Origin: Desulfuromonadaceae bacterium UBA6124
Lineage (GTDB): Bacteria; Desulfobacterota; Desulfuromonadia; Desulfuromonadales; Trichloromonadaceae
Length of the DNA: 14,548 nt
Assembly: GCA_002423365.1 (NCBI GenBank)
Contig: DIVU01000326.1
Location: forward strand, 1 to 14,548
Direction of reading: 5' to 3'
Part shown: positions 1-6,300 of the stretch, one piece after another
Layout of the letters: each line of letters begins with the position of its first letter
Numbering within the stretch: position 1 is the first letter of the stretch
The notes under the pieces: generated by a model
What the model was told of the DNA's origin: nothing
The model's database searches: none
What the model saw: the letters and a program-made list of their open reading frames with translations, nothing else
Program-made: the position numbers and the translations under genes

Positions 1-181
1 GGATCAACGCCTCCTTGTGGATGGTGTCGGCTTGTTTCCGCGCTTCTTCGATGATCTGCTCGGCGGTGAGTTCGGCTCCGGCGAGGCGGGATTCAATGAA
101 TTTGCGACGCAGCAGGGAGCCGCCAAAAGCGCCCCCGGCCAACGCCATGAGAATCAACAACAATGCGATTTCTATAGACAA
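1..181 (-). CDS. rny: Ribonuclease Y, N-terminal 60 residues (cut by window edge)
   Basis: RNase Y is a membrane-anchored endoribonuclease that starts mRNA decay in many bacteria; full-length proteins are about 520 residues. Only the N-terminus is visible. From a TTG start at 181 it reads LSIEIALLLILMALAGGAFG, a hydrophobic membrane anchor over roughly residues 3 to 20. A charged, coiled-coil-like stretch rich in Glu, Arg and Lys follows (ESRLAGAELTAEQIIEEARK), typical of the RNase Y stalk. The KH and HD domains would lie to the left, outside the window. The TTG start is chosen because an AGGAGG lies 8 nt upstream; no ATG or GTG is placed as well. It follows fau with a 12-nt gap and its ribosome binding site overlaps the fau stop, so the two are probably co-transcribed. 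The family call rests on the N-terminus and gene context only. Confidence 0.82.
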   Translation of the reverse strand, partial: MSIEIALLLILMALAGGAFGGSLLRRKFIESRLAGAELTAEQIIEEARKQADTIHKEALI

Positions 182-189
182 AACGGTAT

Positions 190-195
190 CCTCCT
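190..195 (-). promoter_or_regulatory. Ribosome binding site of rny (decides the TTG start)
   Basis: A perfect AGGAGG on the minus strand, 8 nt before the TTG at 181. It overlaps the TAG stop of fau (196 to 194), so translation of the two genes is probably coupled. It is the reason for choosing the non-ATG start. Confidence 0.8.
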
Positions 196-802
196 AAGAA
201 GTGGTCAGGGGGGTCCCCCCGGTAGCCGCGACGTCCCCGAGTTGGGGAGCGAAACGCAGAATTCGGGACTCGGTAATTAACAGGTGCATGGCGATGTCGT
301 GATTCTCCACAGGCAAGCTCGCCGTCAGTTGCAGTTCGTAACAAAACCCGGCTCGCCGGGGTTTCACGTCGGAGCCATAGAGAAAGCGGTCGTAACAACC
401 CTTGCCGTAACCCAACCGGAATCCTTCCAGGTCGTAGGCGACTCCGGGGATGACCATCAGGTCGATGGTCGCAAGCGGAAGGAGGCTTACGCCAACGGGC
501 TCGAGGATGCCGAAGCGTCCAAGGCGCATGCCGTCGAGGTCGAACACCTCGACGAATTCCAGACCGGTTGCGGCGACCCGGGGATAGGCCACCCGCTTAC
601 CCGCCTTGCGAGCGGCACGAAAGAGCTCATCGGTGGGGACTTCGTCGCGAACTGGGCGATACAGGGCCAAAACGTTCGCGGCGGCATATTCCGGGGTGCT
701 CAGCAGCCGGGATTGGGCAGCTTGGCCCCAGGCGGCACGGTCGGCCATCGAGATCCGCCGACGCCGCTCGAGCATGGCGGTACGAAGGGATTGCTTGGGC
801 AT
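194..802 (-). CDS. fau: 5-formyltetrahydrofolate cyclo-ligase (5,10-methenyltetrahydrofolate synthetase)
   Basis: This cytoplasmic enzyme uses ATP to convert 5-formyltetrahydrofolate to 5,10-methenyltetrahydrofolate, returning the storage folate to one-carbon metabolism. The 202-residue product has the normal family length. It shows the family's glycine-rich signature RLGYGKGCYDRFL, the GILEP segment, the IDLMVIPGVAYD strand before the signature, and a C-terminal VENHDIAMHLLITE segment matching the family's HD-x-x-x-x-x-x-I-T-E pattern. The ATG at 802 has a GGAG (816 to 813) 10 nt upstream. It lies downstream of zapA with a 394-nt structured spacer between, and 12 nt before rny. The order zapA, 6S RNA, fau is the classic proteobacterial arrangement (zapA-ssrS-ygfA in E. 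coli). The last dozen or so residues are low-complexity and not part of the fold. The symbol ygfA is an older synonym. Confidence 0.95.
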   Translation of the reverse strand: MPKQSLRTAMLERRRRISMADRAAWGQAAQSRLLSTPEYAAANVLALYRPVRDEVPTDELFRAARKAGKRVAYPRVAATGLEFVEVFDLDGMRLGRFGILEPVGVSLLPLATIDLMVIPGVAYDLEGFRLGYGKGCYDRFLYGSDVKPRRAGFCYELQLTASLPVENHDIAMHLLITESRILRFAPQLGDVAATGGTPLTTS

Positions 803-954
803 GGCCAGAGTGCTCCGCGCGGGAGCCCTGGAGGAGGGACAAGGAAGGCAGGCAGGCGGGGTTCAGGGGAACATCAACCACGAATCATCGTAAGCCGGCA
901 GGCGCAAGGGGTAATTTCCCCTGTCACTTGAGTCGAAACCGTAAGAATCTTATC
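803..954 (-). other. Spacer between the candidate 6S RNA and fau
   Basis: About 150 nt without a convincing gene. On the minus strand it holds a small hairpin at 922 to 907 (stem AGGGG/CCCCT, six-base loop) with no U-run after it, an 11-base near-perfect palindrome TAAGAATCTTA at 945 to 955, a pyrimidine-rich tract at about 865 to 835 (purine-rich AAGGAAGGCAGGCAGGCGGG on the plus strand), and the GGAG of fau. It may hold the processing or termination site of the upstream RNA. I see no clear sigma70 promoter in it. Confidence 0.4.
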
Positions 955-1196
955 GGCGGAACTCCTTGAGCCGGGGTCGCGAAAGGCACTTACTTAGGGC
1001 CTGCGAACGCCCTGCAAAGGCTACGATAACTATGAAACAAAGCCGAGGCTGAAAACCAAACCGGTAAACCGTCGCGGCCCAGCCGCGACCCGTGGGGTAC
1101 TGCCATTTCGATGTCGCATCTCCAGCAGGGAGATGATGGTAAGGGAGGCGCGAGGCCGAAGGTTCGACCAAAACAGTCATCCCGGAGTCCGGCCGG
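955..1196 (-). ncRNA. ssrS: Candidate 6S RNA (ssrS), boundaries approximate
   Basis: 6S RNA binds the housekeeping RNA polymerase by imitating an open promoter. In most proteobacteria its gene sits between zapA and fau, which is where this non-coding, GC-rich, hairpin-rich stretch lies. Seen in the sequence (minus strand): the two ends can pair, 1194 to 1184 (GGCCGGACTCC) with 965 to 955 (GGAGTTCCGCC), giving about ten base pairs with one bulged base on each side. Inside are strong hairpins at 1135 to 1117 (7-bp stem, 5-nt loop), 1089 to 1071 (8-bp GC-rich stem, 3-nt loop) and 1013 to 996 (5-bp stem, 8-nt loop). Long paired arms are expected of 6S, but I could not align a conserved 6S core by eye. 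The roughly 240-nt span is somewhat longer than the usual 180 to 200, so the true RNA may be a sub-interval. Position is the main support. Confidence 0.55.
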
Positions 1197-1487
1197 TTAT
1201 TGCCCGGCAGACTGATCGTCCAGTCGTTCCAGCAGGATACGCAGGCGACGATTCACATCCTCGTCCCCACCATGCGCGGCCACTTCCTGCTGCCGGAGCA
1301 AAAGCCCCGAAACATTCATCAGAGCCAGGATCGCGCTGGCCAAGGTATCGGCGGAACGGCCCGAAGCCATCACCTCATTCAGTCGGTCATTGACGAAACT
1401 CGCGATCCGCCGCACTTCCTCGGCCGACTCCGCGCTTCTGACCACATAAGGCTGGCCAAGAATCGTGACCTCCACCGATTGTTTCAA
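1197..1487 (-). CDS. zapA: Cell division protein ZapA
   Basis: ZapA binds FtsZ and bundles its filaments at the division site in the cytoplasm. The 96-residue product has family length and form. An N-terminal beta-hairpin segment (SVEVTILGQPYVVRSAE) with the family's I-x-G-x-x-Y pattern is followed by a helical dimerisation segment (EEVRRIASFVNDRLNEVM), an Ala/Ser/Leu-rich helix and a charged C-terminal coiled coil. The start is a TTG at 1487, four nt after an AGGAGG. It overlaps the upstream gene's stop by four bases (TTGA, 1487 to 1484), so translation is very likely coupled to the coiled-coil gene before it. The zapA-RNA-fau order supports the call. Transcription should come from the promoter at 1739 to 1711. 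Confidence 0.9.
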   Translation of the reverse strand: MKQSVEVTILGQPYVVRSAESAEEVRRIASFVNDRLNEVMASGRSADTLASAILALMNVSGLLLRQQEVAAHGGDEDVNRRLRILLERLDDQSAGQ

Positions 1488-1684
1488 AGAGCCTCCTCAT
1501 CGAGAAGGTCCAGACGGCCGATGATCCGGTCAAGCTCTTCGCGGAAAGTCTGCCGCTCCTCCCGAAGCGTCTGATTTTCCTGTTCCAACTCCCGCACTCG
1601 CCGACCCAGGTCGTTCTGTCGGTCGAGCAGCCGGGTCAATTTTTCTTCGAGCCGAATAATCAGCTCCAGAGTATCGGATGCCAT
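1484..1684 (-). CDS. Short coiled-coil protein, ZapB-like division factor
   Basis: A 66-residue, almost wholly helical protein. Heptad-like spacing of Leu/Ile runs from about residue 5 to 62 (for example LELIIRLEEKLTRLLDRQND and LGRRVRELEQENQTLREERQ) with dense Glu/Arg and no Cys, Trp or Pro. Size and composition match ZapB, a coiled-coil protein that joins the Z-ring through ZapA, and it sits directly upstream of zapA with a 4-nt overlap, which suggests a shared job at the septum. The ATG at 1684 follows a GGAG 9 nt upstream and lies about 20 nt from the predicted transcription start. It is the first gene of the unit driven by the promoter at 1739 to 1711. Coiled coils match many families by chance, so the ZapB link rests mainly on its neighbour. 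Confidence 0.72.
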   Translation of the reverse strand: MASDTLELIIRLEEKLTRLLDRQNDLGRRVRELEQENQTLREERQTFREELDRIIGRLDLLDEEAL

Positions 1685-1704
1685 CGTGAAAGACTCCAGT
1701 ACGA

Positions 1705-1722
1705 TAGAAAATATTAGAAAAT
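1705..1722. repeat. 8-bp direct repeat TAGAAAAT, 10-bp period, over the -10 box
   Basis: TAGAAAAT occurs at 1705 to 1712 and again at 1715 to 1722 on the plus strand (ATTTTCTA on the coding strand of the unit). The copies are one helical turn apart and both overlap the -10 box at 1711 to 1716. A further GAAAAT-type element, inverted relative to these, lies at the end of ftsY (minus strand 1750 to 1745). This could be a tandem operator, or may simply be the AT-rich promoter core. Confidence 0.45.
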
Positions 1723-1739
1723 GGGCCTGATAAAGTCAA
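1711..1739 (-). promoter_or_regulatory. Strong sigma70-type promoter for the zapB-like/zapA/6S/fau/rny unit
   Basis: On the minus strand a -35 box TTGACT (1739 to 1734) and a -10 box TAATAT (1716 to 1711) are separated by exactly 17 nt; each differs from consensus at one or two positions. The predicted start of transcription is near 1704, giving a leader of about 20 nt to the ATG at 1684. The -35 begins only 6 nt after the ftsY stop, so this is a promoter placed between two tandem units. The AT-rich stretch stands out sharply from its GC-rich surroundings. Confidence 0.8.
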
Positions 1740-1745
1740 GAATTT

Positions 1746-2987
1746 TCAAGATTCCCGGAACAATGCGTCGATAAAGAGATCGGGATCGAAGGGACGCAGA
1801 TCGTCGACCCCCTCTCCGATCCCTACATATCGCACCGGCAGGCCTAGTTCGGCGCCGATGGCGACCACCATCCCCCCCTTGGCGGTGCCGTCCAGCTTGG
1901 TCAGGGCGAGACCCGAGACCTCTACCGCCTCCTTGAAGAGCCGCGCCTGGATCAGGGCGTTCTGACCGGTAGTGGCGTCGAGCACCAGCAGGGTTTCGTG
2001 CGGGGCGCCGGGGATCTCCCGCCCAAGCACCCGACGGATTTTTTTCATCTCTTCCATGAGATTGACCTTGGTGTGCAGCCGGCCGGCGGTATCGAGAATC
2101 AGCACATCGGCCTTACGGGCCAGGGCGGCCTTGGCGGCGTCGAAGGCCACGGCGGCCGGATCGGCCCCCTCGCCATGGCGGATCACCTCGACCCCGGCGC
2201 GCTCCCCCCAGATCGCCAGCTGTTCGGCGGCGGCGGCGCGGAAGGTATCGCCGGCACCGAGCACTACCCGCTTGCCCTGGGCGGTGAACTGTCGGGCGAG
2301 CTTGCCGATCGTGGTGGTCTTACCGACGCCGTTGACCCCAACGACCATGATCACGAAGGGCTGGGCCTGATTCAGATCGAGCGCGCCCGCTTCCAGCTTG
2401 AGGCGCTCGCGCAGTTCCTCACGCAATGCCGCGCGCAAGGCGGCGGGGGACATCTCGCCCCGCGCCACCCGACCGCGCAGCGCCTGGATGACGTCGCCCG
2501 TGGTGGCCATGCCGAAATCGGCGGTGATAAGGAGTTCTTCCAGGTCATCGAGCAACTCGTCGTCCACGCGACGGCCGCTGAGCAGGCTGTCGAGGCGCCC
2601 GACCAGGGCGCTCTGGGTCTTCGCCAGCCCGGCGCGCATGCGCTCGAAAAGACTCGCGGGCGGAGCCGCCGGGGCTTCGACCGCGATTTCCGCCGGCGGA
2701 GTCGGCGCCTCTTCGACCGCCTCCGCTTCGCCCCCCGCTTCAGGGGTGACTTCCGCCCGGCGTGGCGGAACCGGCCGTTTGCGCCGCCCGATCCGCAGCA
2801 GCAGCAGAATGAAGAGCGCCACCACCAGGGTGACCAGCAGATAGAGGACACCGAGCGCCCCGACTTCGCGATAAATTTCCGGCACGCCCAGCTGCCCGAG
2901 GAGCGGAGCGACGGTCTGCACCCAAAGCTTGAGCAGCTCTCCGAACTGGGCGAGATAATTCTTCAGAAGATTGGAAAACTGATCCAT
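1746..2987 (-). CDS. ftsY: Signal recognition particle receptor FtsY, with N-terminal membrane helix
   Basis: FtsY is the SRP-receptor GTPase that brings ribosomes carrying membrane proteins to the translocon. The 413-residue product has an amphipathic N-terminus (1 to 40), a clear transmembrane helix (about 42 to 64, VLYLLVTLVVALFILLLL) ended by RIGRRKR, an acidic Ala/Pro/Glu linker (75 to 112), and the NG domain (about 112 to 413). GTPase motifs are intact: P-loop GVNGVGKT (217 to 224), DTFRAAAAEQL (247 to 257), DTAGR (299 to 303), TKLDGTAKGG (363 to 372) and GIGEGVDDLRPF (389 to 400). The ATG at 2987 is chosen because a GGAG lies 10 nt upstream; an in-frame GTG at 3026 would add 13 residues but has no ribosome binding site. 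It follows the roadblock gene by 47 nt. E. coli FtsY has no such helix, though membrane-anchored forms are known, as in Streptomyces. Confidence 0.96.
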   Translation of the reverse strand: MDQFSNLLKNYLAQFGELLKLWVQTVAPLLGQLGVPEIYREVGALGVLYLLVTLVVALFILLLLRIGRRKRPVPPRRAEVTPEAGGEAEAVEEAPTPPAEIAVEAPAAPPASLFERMRAGLAKTQSALVGRLDSLLSGRRVDDELLDDLEELLITADFGMATTGDVIQALRGRVARGEMSPAALRAALREELRERLKLEAGALDLNQAQPFVIMVVGVNGVGKTTTIGKLARQFTAQGKRVVLGAGDTFRAAAAEQLAIWGERAGVEVIRHGEGADPAAVAFDAAKAALARKADVLILDTAGRLHTKVNLMEEMKKIRRVLGREIPGAPHETLLVLDATTGQNALIQARLFKEAVEVSGLALTKLDGTAKGGMVVAIGAELGLPVRYVGIGEGVDDLRPFDPDLFIDALFRES

Positions 2988-3034
2988 AGTCAATTCACTC
3001 CCGGGATACGGCAAAACGTAGGGCACTAAGGCGC

Positions 3035-3394
3035 TCAGCCGATCTCCCTGATCAAACGCGCGACACAGCGGCGCGCCTCGAAAAGCGCCCGCCCAAAGGC
3101 CTCCCCCCGCGCCAGGGTCAAGACCAGAAAATATTCGGAAGTCACCGGCATAACCAGAATCTCCATGCGGTCGGTGGTGATGACGATCTCCCGGGGTTCG
3201 GCCCCGTCGAGACGCTGCACCAGATCCCGCAGGCGATTGAGGATCACTCCCTTGTGGGCGCCGATCACCTTGAGTTCGTAGGCGTCCATGCGGGCGACCT
3301 GATCGACCGCCTCCCCTTCCCAGTCGGCGAGGATCGCTCCGCCGGCGCCGGGCACCGCCGCGACCAGATCCCCCAGAATCGTCTTAAAGGCCAT
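3035..3394 (-). CDS. Roadblock/LC7 domain protein (MglB-like fold)
   Basis: A 119-residue single-domain protein. It has the roadblock/LC7 pattern: a first helix (FKTILGDLVAAVPGAGGAIL), a strand pair around ILADWEGEAVDQVA, a central helix (ELKVIGAHKGVILNRLRDLV), strands EIVITTDRMEILVMPVTSEY and YFLVLTLA, and a C-terminal helix (FGRALFEARRCVARLIREIG). Such proteins dimerise and regulate small Ras-like GTPases; MglB acts on MglA in cell polarity. No MglA-type GTPase gene is in this window; the GTPase next door is FtsY. The ATG at 3394 lies inside the end of smc (11-nt overlap) and its AGGAGG (3403 to 3398) is built from the last smc codons, only 3 nt before the ATG, so it is probably translated by coupling. 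The partner and function are unknown; the fold call is fairly firm. Confidence 0.82.
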   Translation of the reverse strand: MAFKTILGDLVAAVPGAGGAILADWEGEAVDQVARMDAYELKVIGAHKGVILNRLRDLVQRLDGAEPREIVITTDRMEILVMPVTSEYFLVLTLARGEAFGRALFEARRCVARLIREIG

Positions 3395-6300
3395 AAGCCT
3401 CCTCGAATTCGTGGAAACGCACCGAGACCAGTTTGGAAACTCCCGGTTCCTCCATGGTCACTCCGTAGAGGGTGTCGGCGACCTCCATGGTCCGTTTGCT
3501 GTGGGTAATGATGATGAACTGGGAAACCTGGGACATTTCCTTGATCATTTCATTGAAGCGGCCGATGTTGGCGTCATCCAGGGGAGCATCCACCTCATCG
3601 AGCATGCAGAACGGGGAAGGCTTGATGAGGAAGATGGAAAAAATCAACGCCACCGCCGTGAGCGCCTTTTCCCCGCCGGAGAGGAGGCTGACGTTCTGCA
3701 GCTTCTTGCCCGGCGGCTGGACGATGATCTCGAGCCCCGTTTCCAGCAGGTCGCTCTCGTCGGTCAGCCGCAATTCCCCCTGACCGCCGCGAAAGAGACG
3801 CGGAAAGATCTCCTGAAACTTGGCGTTGACCAGATCGAAGGTCTCGCGAAACCGCTTGCGGGTGGTGCGGTTGATCTTGCCGATAGCGGTCTGGAGTCCA
3901 TCCAGGGATTGCCGCAGATCCTCCTGCTGCACCTGGAGAAACTGCCCCCGCTCCTCCAGTTCGCGATATTCCTCGATGGCGGTCAGATTGACCTCGCCGA
4001 TCGCCTCGACGGCCTGGCGCAACTCCTCCACACGCCCTTGCGCCGCCTCGACATCGACCTCCTCCGTCGTCGCCGTGCCGTCGCGCAGGTCGACGCGATA
4101 GCGTTCCAGCACGTTGGCATGGAGATGTTCCGCTTCCAGGGCCAGCTCCCGCAGCCGCAGCTGCCCGGCGCCATGGGTCTCGCGCAGGGCGTCGAGTTCT
4201 TCGCGCAGCCGGCGCAAGCGCTCCTGGCGTTCCTCCAGCTGTTCCTGGGCGAGAGCGAAACGCTCCCGGATTTCGGCCAGGCGCGCCTGATCCTCGAGGT
4301 GGCGCTTGGCCAGCACCTCCTGCTCGATCCGCAGACGCTCGCTTTCGCCCGCCAGGCGCGCCTCCTCTTCCAGCGCCTCCCGACAGCGTTCGGCGATGAG
4401 CGTCCGCCGGCTCTGCAAATCACGGCGCAGGCGGGCCAGGCGCTCCAACTCTCCTCGCTGGCCATCCTCCCGCTCACGCAGACCGGCGACCGAGACCTTC
4501 AGGGCCGTCACCCGGTCGCGCACCACGGCGATTTCCCGGCGCAGCACCTGGGCCTCTTCTTGGATCCGGGCAACCCCTTCCTCGTGCTCTAGGCGTTGCC
4601 CCTCCAGATGCGCCCGGCCGCTTTGGATCTCTTCCAGACGGCGGTCGAGCTCCCGCTCCTCGCCGTGCAGTTGTTCGTCTTCGAGGACCAGCACCTCCAG
4701 CCGTTCGTCCAGGCGGGCGCGGGTATCTTCCAGCCGTTGCAGATCTTTTTCGCTATCCATGATCTTAAGCGCCTGCCCGTGGCGGGCGCTGTCAACCTCG
4801 CGTAGCCGTTCCTCGCTCTCGCGCAGGGCCTCCCGCAGTCGCTCCCGCGCCTCTTCAAAGGCGGCAAGGCGCTCTTCCTGGGATTCGACCAGCACGGCGA
4901 GTTCCTTCATTTCGCGTTTTTTGTGCAGCAGCCCCTGCCCCAGCCCCTGACGACCGCCGCCAGTGAATTCCCCGCGCCAGCTCAAAAGTTCGCCGGCATC
5001 GGTGACCAGCAACGTTCCGGCGGAAAGGGGTCGCCCCCAGTAGGGCTCCAGGCTCGGCACATGGCCGCAGCCGGCGAGGAGGGCGCGGACCAGGCTCTCA
5101 CTCCCCGGACGCGGGCTGACCAGTTCCGCCAGCGGGCGGGCGCCGTCGGGAAGCGCCGCTGCCGCTGCTGTCCAGCCGGGCCAGGCGAAGGTCGAGCGGC
5201 CGTCCTGCCCGCCAAGAAAGGCGGCGGCGGCGACGGCGGCTCCGCGATCGGGGGCGACCAGCGCCTGCAAGCGCTCGCCGAGGACCGCTTCCAGGGCCGT
5301 TTCCAGGTGGGCCGGGGCTTCGAGGTGATCGGCGACCACCCCGGAAAAACGGCCGCGCCACTCTTCGTGGGCAAAGAGCGCCTTGACGCCGCCGCCATAG
5401 CCTTCCATATCCCGCTCCAACTGTCGCAGGGAGAGGAGCCGGGAACGGCTCCGCCCAAGCTCCTCACGGTGGCGGGCGAGAATCGCCTCGTTTTCCTCCC
5501 GTTCTTCCCGCAAGCGAACAACGGTATCGCGCAACCTTTCCTGCTCTTCCCCCAGGGACTCATGGGCGACGCGCAGGGCGGCGAGGGACGTTGCCAACTC
5601 GGCGATGAGGGCTTCGGCCTCCCCGAGCTGTTCGCGCAGGCGCACTGTTTCACTGCCTTGGCGGGTCTTGCGCTCTTCGAGTTGGCGGCGGCGGCGTTCG
5701 CTCTCCTGCTGGCCGGCGCTGAGCTGGGAAAGGTCGGTCAACAGCCGGTAGAGGATCTGGCGGGTTTCCTGCTGCGCCGCTTCCAGATCCCCATCGCGCT
5801 GTGAAAGTTCGGCCAGGGCCGCCTCCCCCTCGGCGAGCCGCCGCAACTCCCGCTCCAGATCCCCCCCCAGGTCTTCGCGGGTCTGCTTAAGGCGCTCCTC
5901 CTCGCCGTCGGCCTCGGCCAGGCGCCGCGCCACCTCCTGCTCTTCGGCGTGCCACTGCTCCCGACGGCGGGTCAGGGCCTCCCCTTCCCGGGCAGCCAGA
6001 GCGAGGCGCCCGGCAACCTTTTCCAGCTCGGCGGCGAGGAGAAAAACCTGTTCCTGCAGGCGAGCGACCACCCGCTCTTCTTCCCCCTGGGTCTGGCGCA
6101 CCTCATCCAGCGTCCGCTCTTCCTGCTCCAGACGCGCCGCTAGGGCGGTCAGAGCCTGGCGTTCCTCCTTGTCCCGCGCGCCCCTCACTTCGAAGGTCGC
6201 GCTCAGTTCGGCGAAACGCCGGCGGGCCAGCTCCACCTCGATCCCCTTGAGCTCTCCCCGCAGGGCGCGGAAACGCTCGGCCTTCTGCGCCTGGCGCTTG

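Noticed and set aside
907..922. Hairpin AGGGG/CCCCT as the terminator of the candidate 6S RNA.
   Set aside because: The stem is only 5 bp and no U-run follows on the minus strand. It is noted in the spacer entry but not called as a terminator.
955..1196. tmRNA, ZTP (pfl) riboswitch, THF riboswitch or GEMM c-di-GMP riboswitch in the zapA-fau gap.
   Set aside because: A folate gene downstream made these worth testing, but I found no tRNA-like ends or tag frame for tmRNA, and no match to the conserved core segments of the three riboswitches as I know them on either strand. The 6S position fits better.
1133..1393. Plus-strand open frame of 86 residues across the end of zapA and the RNA region.
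   Set aside because: It has no ribosome binding site, an Arg/Pro/His-rich composition, and lies antisense to zapA and the structured RNA.
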